Positions 21,445-30,403 of a stretch of 64,000 nucleotides of DNA are shown in pieces. The notes under the pieces were generated by a model. That model saw only the letters and a list, made by a program, of their open reading frames with translations. It was not told the origin of the DNA and ran no database searches. The position numbers were made by a program, and so were the translations under genes. The stretch spans positions 310,001 through 374,000 of the forward strand of contig NZ_FQTT01000001.1 in NCBI RefSeq assembly GCF_900098745.1, given 5' to 3'. Numbering within the stretch: the first letter of the stretch is position 1; each line of letters starts with the position of its first letter. The stretch is from Actinomyces glycerinitolerans (GTDB lineage: Bacteria > Actinomycetota > Actinomycetes > Actinomycetales > Actinomycetaceae).

Positions 21445-21549
21445 TGCACGACCTTGGGCGACACTGCACGACCTTGGTGCACATTCCACGACCCCGGGGT
21501 GGTCGTGCAACGCACACCAGCGTCGTGGAACGCGGCCCGGGGTCGTGCA
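21445..21549. repeat. Phased inverted array of TGCACGACC units
   Basis: Three left-arm units (TGCACGACC at 21445 and 21465, TCCACGACC at 21485) and three inverted units (GGTCGTGCA at 21501, CGTCGTGGA at 21521, GGTCGTGCA at 21541) are spaced exactly 20 bp apart. Every pair is symmetric about position 21497. The unit extends to TGCACGACC-YY-GG in most copies. The layout gives a long hairpin of 9-bp helices separated by 11-nt symmetric internal loops. It lies in the 657-bp gap between cydB and cydD; the rest of that gap (21550-21880) shows no gene. Confidence 0.85.
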
Positions 21550-21881
21550 GTACATACACGGGGGTGGGGTGAGCATCACCGCCACCCCACGCGTAACGGG
21601 TTACCGACACGAACGTGATGCACTAGACCAGCGCGTCGCGGGGAGGCGCGCTGAACCATGCCCACCCCCGATGACCCCTGACTTTCCCCACTATCTCAAC
21701 GAAAAATCCCGATGACGCACACGCATTCACGCCGATAACCCTCTAAGGGCCGACATGCCAAAGTCCGCAAGGGCAAGGGAATGGCCCGGCAGGTGAGCAA
21801 AGTGATTGAGTCGACCGCTCATCTGATCCGGCCCATTGGTGTCCTTGTGGATGCCTGCCACCCCGCCGAGAGCCCGCTCCC

Positions 21882-21911
21882 GGGACTACGGTCCCAATCC
21901 GGCACTATGCT
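21882..21911 (+). promoter_or_regulatory. Candidate cydD promoter with operator palindrome
   Basis: TATGCT at 21906-21911 is a -10-like hexamer 6 nt before the GTG start of cydD, implying a leaderless or near-leaderless mRNA. The palindrome GGGAC-TACG-GTCCC (21882-21895) covers the expected -35 region and could be an operator. Confidence 0.45.
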
Positions 21912-21917
21912 GTTTGG

Positions 21918-23669
21918 GTGAAGCCGTTGGACCCCCGACTCATGCGCTACGCAGCCGCGGCCCGGCGCTACATCGCCACGACGGCGGTCACGGGCGCGCT
22001 CACCGCGCTGCTCGTCGTCGCCCAGGCCTGGCTGATCTCCCGGGCCATCTCCCCGGTCATCACCGGGGGCGCCGCCCCCAGCACCGTGCGGCCCGCGATC
22101 GCGGCGTTGGCCGGAGTGGTGACGGCCCGGGCGCTGGTGCTGTACGTGCAGGAGTCGCGCGCCCACCGGGCCGCCACCGACGTCACCATCGACCTGCGCC
22201 GCCAAGTACTGCAGCGCGCCGCCGCCCTGGGGCCACGCTGGCGGGCCGTCCACGGCGCCGACACCGCCACCCTGCTCACCCGCGGCCTGGACGACCTCGA
22301 GCCCTACTTCACCCGCTACCTGCCGCAGCTGCTGCTGGCCGCCACCGTCACCCCCGCCACCGGTCTGGTTCTGCTCACCCAGGACCTGCCGTCCGCGATC
22401 GCGGTGGCCTGCACGATCCCGCTGATCCCGATCTTCATGATCCTGATTGGCCGCCTCACCGAGGCCCACTCCGAGGCCCGACTGCGCACCATGGAACGCC
22501 TGGGCAGTCAACTGCTGGACCTGCTGGCGGGCCTGCCCACCCTCAAGGCGCTGGGACGCCAGGCCGGCCCCGCCCGGCGGGTGCGCGAGCTCGACCGCGC
22601 CTACAACGCCACGACCATGTCCACGCTGCGAGTGGCCTTCCTGTCCGGGGCGGTGCTGGAGTTCATCACCACCCTGTCGGTGGCGATCGTCGCCGTCGAG
22701 GTGGGCTTCCGGCTGCTGTACGGCCGCATGGACCTGGCCACCGGCCTGCTGGTCATCATGATCACCCCGGAGGTCTACCAGCCGCTGCGCCAGGTCGGCC
22801 TCCAGTTCCACGCCTCCGCCAACGGGGTGGCCGCCGCCGAGGCCGTCTTCGCGGTGCTTCAGGAGCCCACGCCGACGCCGGGTACCGCCCCCGCCCCAGA
22901 CCTGCGCACGGCCCGCATCGAGCTCGCGCAGGTGTCCGTGTCCGCCCGTGGCGCCTGGGCGCCCGCCGACCTTACGGCCACGATCCGCCCGGGCCGGGTG
23001 GTGGCACTGACCGGCGCGTCCGGCACCGGCAAGACCACCGCCGCGCAGCTGCTGCTCGGCCTGCTACCCCCCGACCGGGGTCGGGTGCGGGTCATCGCCG
23101 CCGACGGGCCGCCAATGGACCTGGCCGACGTCGACCCCGCCTCCTGGTGGGAGCAGATCGCCTGGGTGCCGCAGCGCCCCGTGATCGTGCCCGGCACGCT
23201 GCTGGAGAACACCATCGGCCAGACCCCTACCGACGCCACCGCCCAGGTCCCGCCCGCCCTGGCGGATGCCGCCGCGGCCACCGGCTTCGACGCCGTGGTC
23301 GCCGCCCTGCCGGACGGTTGGCGCACCCGCGTGGGTCAGGGCGGCGTGGGCCTGTCGGTCGGGCAGCGTCAGCGCCTGGCCCTGACCCGCGCCCTGGTCA
23401 CCGACGCGCCCCTGGTGCTGTTGGACGAGCCCACCGCCCACCTGGACGCGGCCAGCCAGGCGCGGGTGCTGAACGCCGTGAACGCCCTGCGCGCGGCCGG
23501 CCGCACGGTCGTGGTAATCGCTCACCGGGCGGCACTGGTGGCCCTGGCGGACGACGTCGTCGAGGTGGCCTCGCGCCCCACCCCCGCGGCGGACTCGAGC
23601 GGCGCCACCCCCGCTGCGAGCCCCGCCGACGCCATGGACGCGCTCGTATTCTCCGAGGACAACCGATGA
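21918..23669 (+). CDS. cydD: Heterodimeric ABC exporter CydDC, subunit CydD
   Basis: 583 aa, GTG start. Six-helix membrane domain (residues about 20-300) then an ATPase domain: Walker A TGASGTGKTT, signature LSVGQRQR, Walker B LVLLDEPTAHLD. The signature Gly-Gly is altered (SVGQ), often seen in one partner of asymmetric dimers. CydDC is required for assembly of cytochrome bd and is reported to export reduced thiols or bind haem. It overlaps cydC by 4 bp. Confidence 0.92.
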   Translation: MKPLDPRLMRYAAAARRYIATTAVTGALTALLVVAQAWLISRAISPVITGGAAPSTVRPAIAALAGVVTARALVLYVQESRAHRAATDVTIDLRRQVLQRAAALGPRWRAVHGADTATLLTRGLDDLEPYFTRYLPQLLLAATVTPATGLVLLTQDLPSAIAVACTIPLIPIFMILIGRLTEAHSEARLRTMERLGSQLLDLLAGLPTLKALGRQAGPARRVRELDRAYNATTMSTLRVAFLSGAVLEFITTLSVAIVAVEVGFRLLYGRMDLATGLLVIMITPEVYQPLRQVGLQFHASANGVAAAEAVFAVLQEPTPTPGTAPAPDLRTARIELAQVSVSARGAWAPADLTATIRPGRVVALTGASGTGKTTAAQLLLGLLPPDRGRVRVIAADGPPMDLADVDPASWWEQIAWVPQRPVIVPGTLLENTIGQTPTDATAQVPPALADAAAATGFDAVVAALPDGWRTRVGQGGVGLSVGQRQRLALTRALVTDAPLVLLDEPTAHLDAASQARVLNAVNALRAAGRTVVVIAHRAALVALADDVVEVASRPTPAADSSGATPAASPADAMDALVFSEDNR

Positions 23670-25570
23670 GCGCCGCGCTTACCACCGCCGAACGCCGCGC
23701 CCTGCGCCGCGCCGTGACCCTGCTCGACCTGGACGGCACCCGCTTCGCCGCCTCCGTGATCGTCGGCTCCCTGGGACTGGCCAGCGCGGTCGGCCTGTCC
23801 GCCGTGGCCGCCTGGATGATCGCCCGCGCCGCCCAGGCCTCGGAGGTGGCCGCGCTCGGCGTGGCCCCCGTCGCGGTGCGCCTATTCGGCATCTCCCGCT
23901 CCGTGATGCGTTACTGCGAGCGTCTGCTGTCCCACGACACGGCGCTGCGCGGCATGACTTCCCTGCGCACCCGCCTGTACGAAATCCTGGCCGCCGCACG
24001 CACCGACACGGTCGCCGGACTGCGGCGCGGCGACGTCCTGGCGCGGGTGGGGGCCGACGTGGATGCGGTCGGCGACCTGGTGGTGCGCTCACTGCTGCCG
24101 ATCGCGGTGGCGGCCGTGCTGGGGCTGTCCACCAGCCTGGGGGTGGCCCTCGTGTTTCCCCCGGCCGGCGCGATCCTGGCGGTCTGCCTGCTGCTCTCGG
24201 GCGTGGCCGGCCCGCTGGTGACGATCCGCTCGGCCCGTGCCGCCGAGCTGGCCCGTCAGGAGCAGGCCACCGACCTGTCGGCCGCCGTCATGAACCTGCT
24301 CGACGGCGCCGACGAGCTGCGCGTGTCCGGCCGCATGCCGCGCGCCATGAGCGACCTGGCGGGCTTGGAGGCGCACCTGGCCGCCACCCGCGACCGGGCG
24401 GCCCGGCCCGCCGCACTGGCCGCCGTCATCGACACCACCGCCATGGGACTGGCCGTACTCGGCAACATACTCGTGGGTGCCCCGGCCGTGGCGGACGGGC
24501 GCCTGGCGCCGGTGTGGCTGGCGGTGATCGTGTTGGTGCCGCTGAGCGCCTTCGAGGCCTCCGCCGCCCTGGGGCCGGCCTCCGTCCAGCTGGTCACGTC
24601 GGCCGGCGCGGCCGTGCGCATCGTGGACCTGCTCGACGACGCCGCCGCCTCCGCCGCCCGCGTGCCCACGCCGCGTCCGCTGCCGGCCGCGAGCGCCTCC
24701 GGGCCGCGGTTGCGCGCCCGGGGGCTGGCGGTGGGCTGGCCGGGCGGACCGGTCCTGGTCGACGGCGTGGACCTGGACCTGGCGCCGGGGCGGCGTCTGG
24801 CCGTGGTGGGTCCCTCCGGCATCGGCAAGACCACGCTGCTGCTGACCCTGGCCGGACTGTTGGAGCCGCGCGCCGGTGAACTCACCCTGGATGGGGCGCC
24901 GCCATGGGGGGCCGAACGGGCGGAGGCCGCCGCGCGGGTGAGCCTGACCGCGGAGGACGCCCACGTCTTCGACACCACCGTGTTGGAGAACCTGCGCGTG
25001 GCCGACGGCGCGCTCACCCGCGAGCGGGCCGCCGCCCTGCTGGCACGTGCCGGCCTGGGCGACTGGCTGGCCCGACTGCCCGACGGACTGGACACGCGCC
25101 TGGGGGCGGGTGCGACGGCCGTGTCCGGCGGGGAGCGGCGCCGCCTGCTGCTGGCCCGCGCCCTGGCCGCGCCCGCGCCGCTGATGCTGCTGGACGAGCC
25201 CGGAGAGCACTTGGACGCCGCTACCGCCGATCGCCTGGTCGGGGACCTGTTGCACGCCGGCACCGCGCCCGCACCCGCCGCCGGTCCGGAAGCCTCGAAC
25301 GCTGACGCGACCGGCCCGGCCGCCGAGGCCCGCGGCGTACTGCTGGTGACTCACCGCCTGTCGGCCCTGGCCGACGCCGACGAAGTACTCATCCTGGGCC
25401 GCCCGCACGCCGCCGCGCGCCCAGACGAAACGGGCGGCTTCGACGGCACCGACGATTCCCCGGCCGGCACCACCGCCGTCGTGACCCGGCGCGGCACCCA
25501 CGCGCACCTGACCGCCGTCGACCCCGATTACCGCTGGTCCCTTCAGCAGGAGCAGGAGACTCATGTCTAA
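23666..25570 (+). CDS. cydC: Heterodimeric ABC exporter CydDC, subunit CydC
   Basis: 634 aa from the ATG at 23666 that overlaps the cydD stop as ATGA; the frame is open much further upstream, but that part is out-of-frame cydD. Membrane domain (about 20-310) and ATPase domain with Walker A GPSGIGKTT, signature VSGGERRR and Walker B LMLLDEPGEHLD. It contains two Ala/Pro-rich insertions near the C-terminus. The stop overlaps the downstream kinase by 8 bp, so kinase translation is coupled to CydC. Confidence 0.92.
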   Translation: MSAALTTAERRALRRAVTLLDLDGTRFAASVIVGSLGLASAVGLSAVAAWMIARAAQASEVAALGVAPVAVRLFGISRSVMRYCERLLSHDTALRGMTSLRTRLYEILAAARTDTVAGLRRGDVLARVGADVDAVGDLVVRSLLPIAVAAVLGLSTSLGVALVFPPAGAILAVCLLLSGVAGPLVTIRSARAAELARQEQATDLSAAVMNLLDGADELRVSGRMPRAMSDLAGLEAHLAATRDRAARPAALAAVIDTTAMGLAVLGNILVGAPAVADGRLAPVWLAVIVLVPLSAFEASAALGPASVQLVTSAGAAVRIVDLLDDAAASAARVPTPRPLPAASASGPRLRARGLAVGWPGGPVLVDGVDLDLAPGRRLAVVGPSGIGKTTLLLTLAGLLEPRAGELTLDGAPPWGAERAEAAARVSLTAEDAHVFDTTVLENLRVADGALTRERAAALLARAGLGDWLARLPDGLDTRLGAGATAVSGGERRRLLLARALAAPAPLMLLDEPGEHLDAATADRLVGDLLHAGTAPAPAAGPEASNADATGPAAEARGVLLVTHRLSALADADEVLILGRPHAAARPDETGGFDGTDDSPAGTTAVVTRRGTHAHLTAVDPDYRWSLQQEQETHV

Positions 25571-27425
25571 CACGCCGTCCTACCCCGGCAGCCCCGGCCA
25601 GAGTGCCGTCTCCGCGCCGACGGGAAGCACCGTCGGGCTGTTCCGCGCCGCCCTGCGGCTGACGAGCTCGCTGAAGGTCCCGGAGGCACTGAACCGGTTG
25701 GTCGACTCCGCCTGCGCCCTGACCGGGGCGGCCTGGGGGACGATCGCCGCCCCCGGGGCCGCCGACCCCGCCACCGCCGCCGCGCTGACCACCGGCACCG
25801 CCACCGTCTCCACCGACGAGCTGGCCACCATGGTCGCCGGCGCGCCGGAGGCCGGACCGGAGGACTGCGGCGTCGTCGTCCGCAACACGCCCGCCGGCGA
25901 TGGGCAGCGCTGCGGCTCGATCCTGTCCGCCCCGCTGCGGGTGCACGGGCAGGTCTACGGCCGGCTGTTCCTGTGCGACAAGCAGGGCGGGTTCACCGAC
26001 GCGGACGTCACCGCCGTGCTCACGCTCGCGGAGGCCGCCGCCGTCGCGCTGGAGAATGCCCGCCTGTACCGGGAGGCCCGCGACCGTGAGCAGTGGATGG
26101 CGGTGTCCCAGGAGTTGACCACCATGCTGCTGTCCGGGGCCGACGAGGGCGACGCGCTGACTCTGATCGCCCGCCGCGTGCGCGAGGTCGCCCACGCGGA
26201 CACCTCCGCCCTGGTGCTGCCCAGCGTGGGCGACACCTGGATCTGCGAGATTGCGGACGGGGAGCACGCCGACGAGCTGATCGGCACGTTCTTCCCGCCC
26301 GAGGGCCGCGCCCTGAAGACGCTGGCGCGCCGCACCGGGCTGATTGAGGACTCGCTGGCCGACGCCTGGGGTGCCTCCGACCTGCTGGTTGAGGAGCTGT
26401 CCCAGTTCGGCCCGGCCCTGTACGCCCCCATGATTCACCGCGGCCGTGGCGTCGGCGTGATGCTGCTGCTGCGTGAACAGGGGGCGGAGCGCTTCACCCA
26501 GCAGGATCTGGAGATCGCGGAGCTGGTGGCCGGGCAGGCGACCATGGCCTTCGAGCTGGCCGACGCCCAGCACGCCGAGGAGATGGCCACGCTCCTGGAT
26601 GAGCGGGCCCGCATCGGCCGCGACCTGCACGACCTGGCGATCCAGCAGCTGTTCGCCACCGGGATGCAGCTGTCCGCCGCCCGCGACCGGCTGCAGGCCG
26701 AGGGCACCGCCTCCGGTACCGACATGTCCGTGGCCTGCCAGGCGCTGGACGCCTCCCTGGCGGCGGTGGACGACTCGGTGCGGCAGATCCGCTCGATCGT
26801 GCGTTCGCTGCGCGACCGGGATGAGGACGTCAGCCTGGTGGAGCGGCTGCGGCGGGAGGCCTCTCTGGCCCGCACCTCGCTCGGCTTCGCGCCGTCCCTG
26901 ATCCTCACCGTCGACGGCCACGGCCTGGCGCAGGCGGAACGGGACCGGGAGGACGAGCTGATCGGCGTCATCGACGCGGCGGTGGAGCCGGACCTGGCCG
27001 ACGACATCGTGGCCGTGGTGCGGGAGGGCCTGTCGAATGTGGCCCGCCACGCCAAGGCCTCCTCGGTGACGGTGGACGTGAAGGTGGAGGGGCTGCTCAC
27101 CTCCCAGCCGCCCGCCGGGCAGGACGGGGCGGCGTCCGGGGATGCCGAGCCCTTCCGGGGCGCGCCGGTGGTGGAGGTGGTGTGCCGGGACGACGGCGTG
27201 GGTGTGGACCCGCGGGTGACACGCCGCTCGGGGACCGCGAACATGGCCGAGCGGGCCCGCCGCCACGCCGGCAGCTTCGTGATCGGCCCGCGGGCCCGTT
27301 CCGACGGCGAGCGGCGGGGCACCTGCTTCACCTGGCGGGTGCCGCTCCATCGGGATAGCCGAAGCGGACTGCCTGATTACATGCTCAGTGGCGTGACCGG
27401 GCAGCCTTCTGCGCCGCCCTCCTGA
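25563..27425 (+). CDS. DevS/DosS-like GAF sensor kinase (NarL class)
   Basis: 620 aa soluble kinase. Two GAF domains (about 25-170 and 190-335), HisKA_3 dimerisation domain with phospho-acceptor His 356 (RARIGRDLHDLAIQQLF), HATPase with REGLSNVARHAKAS, DDGVGVDP and RSGTANMAERA. The architecture matches mycobacterial DevS/DosT, in which the first GAF binds haem and senses O2, NO or CO. Here the first GAF looks shorter and I cannot identify the haem His, so the ligand is uncertain. It is translationally coupled to cydC, which fits control of, or by, the oxidase. A plausible partner regulator lies at 28446-29099 on the other strand. Confidence 0.85.
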   Translation: MSNTPSYPGSPGQSAVSAPTGSTVGLFRAALRLTSSLKVPEALNRLVDSACALTGAAWGTIAAPGAADPATAAALTTGTATVSTDELATMVAGAPEAGPEDCGVVVRNTPAGDGQRCGSILSAPLRVHGQVYGRLFLCDKQGGFTDADVTAVLTLAEAAAVALENARLYREARDREQWMAVSQELTTMLLSGADEGDALTLIARRVREVAHADTSALVLPSVGDTWICEIADGEHADELIGTFFPPEGRALKTLARRTGLIEDSLADAWGASDLLVEELSQFGPALYAPMIHRGRGVGVMLLLREQGAERFTQQDLEIAELVAGQATMAFELADAQHAEEMATLLDERARIGRDLHDLAIQQLFATGMQLSAARDRLQAEGTASGTDMSVACQALDASLAAVDDSVRQIRSIVRSLRDRDEDVSLVERLRREASLARTSLGFAPSLILTVDGHGLAQAERDREDELIGVIDAAVEPDLADDIVAVVREGLSNVARHAKASSVTVDVKVEGLLTSQPPAGQDGAASGDAEPFRGAPVVEVVCRDDGVGVDPRVTRRSGTANMAERARRHAGSFVIGPRARSDGERRGTCFTWRVPLHRDSRSGLPDYMLSGVTGQPSAPPS

Positions 27426-27939
27426 TACGCCACCACTGCTGCATCTGGAACGGGTGGTCGTCAGGAAGACCTTCATACCTATCAACTTGTTCCGGGTCCG
27501 CCACCAACAGCACGCCCAGATCCCCCATGCGCTCTCTGGTCGCAATCAGCATCTTGGCAGCGGCCACGGCCCCAGAACTAATCCATTCGCTTTCGATGCG
27601 ATAGGCTCCAACCAGCAACTCGGACCTGCCCTGGCCGATATCCCGCGCCATCGCCACCATCTTCACCACGCCGAGGCTCCGCCTGACCCATGGGAACAGC
27701 AGAGCCAGTGGAGCCACCATATACACGACGGGGGTGAGCAGAATGAGCTTGATCGCATGCCCCCGCCGCAGCGCGGCCCCGGTCCAGGGACCGTACTCGC
27801 GCAAGAAGGGATCAACATCCCACGACTCCAGGGAGAAGCCCTCCCGCCGCAGCACATCAACCACCACCCGCACCGCCTCTCGAGCAGGCAGTGCCACAAC
27901 AAACCGGCGAGCCGGATACGTGCTACCAATCGAACTCAC
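27385..27939 (-). CDS. Membrane protein, unknown function
   Basis: 184 aa from GTG 27939, chosen because GGAGG lies 8 bp upstream; GTG 27948 would abut the Shine-Dalgarno. It has one hydrophobic segment near residues 64-85 (LILLTPVVYMVAPLALLFPW) and charged flanks, ending in a basic tail. Its last 41 bp overlap the convergent kinase gene, which is unusual but tolerated. No family recognised. Confidence 0.6.
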   Translation of the reverse strand: MSSIGSTYPARRFVVALPAREAVRVVVDVLRREGFSLESWDVDPFLREYGPWTGAALRRGHAIKLILLTPVVYMVAPLALLFPWVRRSLGVVKMVAMARDIGQGRSELLVGAYRIESEWISSGAVAAAKMLIATRERMGDLGVLLVADPEQVDRYEGLPDDHPFQMQQWWRIRRAAQKAARSRH

Positions 27940-28445
27940 AGCCCACACCTCCCCAACCGTTGACCGCGCAGCCGTTCCGTATCACAGGCAGCAAGCCCAC
28001 TAACTCCCGCTGCTTCTCACAGCGACCACATGCTGGCAACCTGCCGCTCCGCCGCCGCATAGAGATCATCGGCATAACGGGCTCTTCCGGTGTGTGGGTG
28101 TGGTGGGCGTTGTCGGCCTGGTGGGCGGGCCTGGAAGGTCGGGTGCTGGCGGGTGGGCGGGCGCCCCGCCATGGGACGGAATGTCCAAATCCGGCACAAA
28201 GGCCGTCGACGACCGCAGGGGCCGATTTGAAAACCGCATGATTCCAACATTCTGCCCGCGGCCGCGGGCGACGTCGGAGTCGTTTATGCCGATCCTGGAC
28301 ACTTCGAGCCGCCGCAGATGGGACTCGGCGCCAACGGCGGGCCACCGTGGGCGGACAGGCCGCGGTGACGTCGGCCGGGCCCGGCGCCCGCACCTGCCCC
28401 GCCCCCCACTTGGACCCCGAATCTCCAGGTTGTGACAGCCACGCC
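27940..28445. other. Gene-free region carrying a 120-bp repeat
   Basis: 506 bp between the membrane protein and the NarL regulator. It contains the 120-bp repeat copy described at 28182-28301. On the minus strand near 28020-28090 a short frame reads ARYADDLYAAAERQVASMW before a stop; it looks protein-like but has no start or Shine-Dalgarno and may be a remnant. Nothing else was seen. Confidence 0.4.
28182..28301. repeat. 120-bp intergenic repeat, copy A
   Basis: It begins TGTCC and ends GGACA. The first ~30 bp and the reverse complement of the last ~30 bp are similar, sharing the GGCAYAAA core at the same distance from each end. A centrally placed CCGCATGATTCCAAC occurs at offset 52. Copy B at 38836-38955 has the same length, the same end motifs, and CCGCGTGATTCCAAC at the identical offset, so the two align without gaps. 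Confidence 0.75.
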
Positions 28446-29099
28446 TCAGGAGCGTCGCCAGCCGGAGGCGCGCTGCCCGGCCACCCAGGCGGCCACCTGC
28501 GTGCGCCGCTGCAGGCCCATCTTCGCCAGCAGGGAGGTGATGTGGTTCTTGACGGTCTTCTCCGCCACTCCGAGCCGCTCGCCGATCTCCCGGTTGGACA
28601 GACCATCGCCGATGAGTTCAAGCACCTTGCGCTCGGCATTGGTCAGGTCTGCGGTGGGATCGTCGTGGTCCGCGCGACGGCGTGTGACGGTGCGCTCATC
28701 GAGCAGGACCCGCCCGGAGGCGACCGCCCGCACCACGTCACTGATCTCGGCGCCGTGGACGGTCTTGAGCAGGTATGCCCTGGCGCCGGCGTCGAGGGAC
28801 TCGGCCAGTGCCTCGTCGTCATCGAATGACGTCAGCACGATCGGCAGGGCCTCGGGCACGGACTCGCGCAGTGCCTGCATGAGCTCGATGCCGGTGCCGT
28901 CGGGCAGCTGCAGGTCCACCAGTACCACATCCGGGCGCATGAGTTCGGCGCGGCGGATGGCCTCCGCCTTGGAACCGGCCTCGGCGACCACGTCGAGCCC
29001 GTCGGCACGCTCAATGATCTCGGCGATGCCGCGGCGGACGATCTCGTGGTCGTCCACGATCATGACGCGGACCGTTTCGGGCGCGGGGGCACTCTGCAT
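28446..29099 (-). CDS. NarL/FixJ-family response regulator
   Basis: 217 aa. Receiver with MIVDDHEIVRRG, phospho-acceptor Asp 62 (VVLVDLQLPDG), Lys in YLLKTVHGAE, and a C-terminal LuxR-type HTH (about 150-210: LTNAERKVLELIGDGLSNREIGERLGVAEKTVKNH region). It resembles DevR/DosR. The likely partner is the GAF kinase at 25563-27425, whose HisKA_3 class pairs with NarL regulators; the link is inferred from proximity and class. Control of the cyd module is a reasonable hypothesis. Confidence 0.88.
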   Translation of the reverse strand: MQSAPAPETVRVMIVDDHEIVRRGIAEIIERADGLDVVAEAGSKAEAIRRAELMRPDVVLVDLQLPDGTGIELMQALRESVPEALPIVLTSFDDDEALAESLDAGARAYLLKTVHGAEISDVVRAVASGRVLLDERTVTRRRADHDDPTADLTNAERKVLELIGDGLSNREIGERLGVAEKTVKNHITSLLAKMGLQRRTQVAAWVAGQRASGWRRS

Positions 29100-29167
29100 A
29101 TACCGGAGACTAGCAGCAGCGGGGACCTACGTCACAGTCAGGTGCCGGCCGTTCGGGAACACCTAAC

Positions 29168-30403
29168 TTACCGAGCGTGGACGAACTCAACGGTCCTGGC
29201 GACGCCTCCACGATCGTCATAGGACTCGGCCAGCTGTGTGGCCCGGGCGCGATACGCGTCGGCAGACTCCCCCGCTGTGAGCCGGCGTAGCACGCAGGCC
29301 AGGCGCTGCGGCGTCAGGTCACGCGTGCTGAGATCCTCCGGCCCCAGGCCGAGCGCGGCCACGCGGCGCGCGAAGTAGGGCTGATCGAGGGTGTAGGGGA
29401 TGATGCCCTGCGGCACGCCCGCCGCCAGGGCCGCCTGGGTGGTGCCGGCTCCGCCGTGATGGACCGCCGCGGCCATGCGGGGCAGCAGCCAGTCGAAGGG
29501 GGTGTCCCGTATGAGGTGTACGTGCGGACCGAAGTCGCGGTCCCATTCCTGGAAGCTCGCAGCCGGGTGCAGGACTGCACGTACCTTGGCGCGCCGCGCC
29601 GCCTCCGCCTGTATGGCGACCGCGCCGACGGGATCTCGCAAGGGGACCGAGCCGAAGCCGATGTACACCGGCGGCGCGCCGGCGTCCAGGAAGCGTTGCA
29701 GGTGGGCGGGAGGCTTCCACTGCGGCGACGCCGCCGCCAAATGCCCGGTACAGGCAACGGTTTCCGGCCAGTCGGGGGCCTGTGGGACCAGAAGCGATGA
29801 GCAAGCCAGAATGACGTGTTCCGACGTGGACGGCGCGACGGTGGCGGAGGAGGCCGCGTTCAGGCGGTGCACCGCCCGGCCGATAGGGCGTCCCATGGAC
29901 ACCGAGCCCCGGCGCACCAGGGTCGATGCCCACAGGTTGAGTGCGGAGCGGTCGGGCCGCACGGCACCGACCAGGCACTGCCCGTAGGCGGTGGGCAGCG
30001 TGGGCGCCAGCATGAGTTCGAAGGTCTTGCAGCCGTACTGCGCCGCCAGGAGTCGGCTTGCGGCCAGCCCGAGCACGCCGGTCACGATCCGGTCCCCCGG
30101 CCGGACGACGTCAAGGAGGGTGCGTGCGATCGGTTCGGCGGATCGGGCCATCCACCGGCGTATGAGCAGCGCTCCGGCCGTCTGGCTGCCCGCCACCAGG
30201 CGTCCCAGCGGCGCCGGCCTTATTGGTCCGATGATGTGGGCACCCAGGCCGCGGAAGGGAACATCCGCCTCGGCGGCGGTGTCCGCGTACTCCTCCAGTC
30301 CCACCACGAGCACGTCGTCGCCCCGCTCCTTCAGGGCGGCGGCGAGTATCAGCTGAGGCCGCAGATCCCCCATGGATCCGATGGCGATATGCACGAATCT
30401 CAT
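29168..30403 (-). CDS. UGT-type (GT1/GT28-like) glycosyltransferase
   Basis: 411 aa from ATG 30403, which overlaps the tetR stop (ATGA); a GTG nine bases upstream is the alternative. N-terminal GT28-type domain with HIAIGSMGDLRPQLILAAAL and C-terminal donor site VHHGGAGTTQAALAAGVPQG followed by DQPYFARRVAALGLGP. This is the pattern of sterol/macrolide glucosyltransferases, which glycosylate small hydrophobic acceptors. Paired with a TetR repressor, it may modify and inactivate a toxic small molecule or build a glycolipid. Confidence 0.8.
   Translation of the reverse strand: MRFVHIAIGSMGDLRPQLILAAALKERGDDVLVVGLEEYADTAAEADVPFRGLGAHIIGPIRPAPLGRLVAGSQTAGALLIRRWMARSAEPIARTLLDVVRPGDRIVTGVLGLAASRLLAAQYGCKTFELMLAPTLPTAYGQCLVGAVRPDRSALNLWASTLVRRGSVSMGRPIGRAVHRLNAASSATVAPSTSEHVILACSSLLVPQAPDWPETVACTGHLAAASPQWKPPAHLQRFLDAGAPPVYIGFGSVPLRDPVGAVAIQAEAARRAKVRAVLHPAASFQEWDRDFGPHVHLIRDTPFDWLLPRMAAAVHHGGAGTTQAALAAGVPQGIIPYTLDQPYFARRVAALGLGPEDLSTRDLTPQRLACVLRRLTAGESADAYRARATQLAESYDDRGGVARTVEFVHAR

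Noticed and set aside
21836..23665. Open frame of 1244 codons running into cydC
   Set aside because: The first 610 codons are the +1 frame of cydD with Arg/Pro/His-rich composition. cydD in the other frame has all ABC motifs, and the ATGA overlap at 23666 sets the cydC start.
29168..30403. MurG
   Set aside because: No mur/fts neighbours, and the donor-site pattern VHHGGAGTT fits UGT-type enzymes acting on small molecules.
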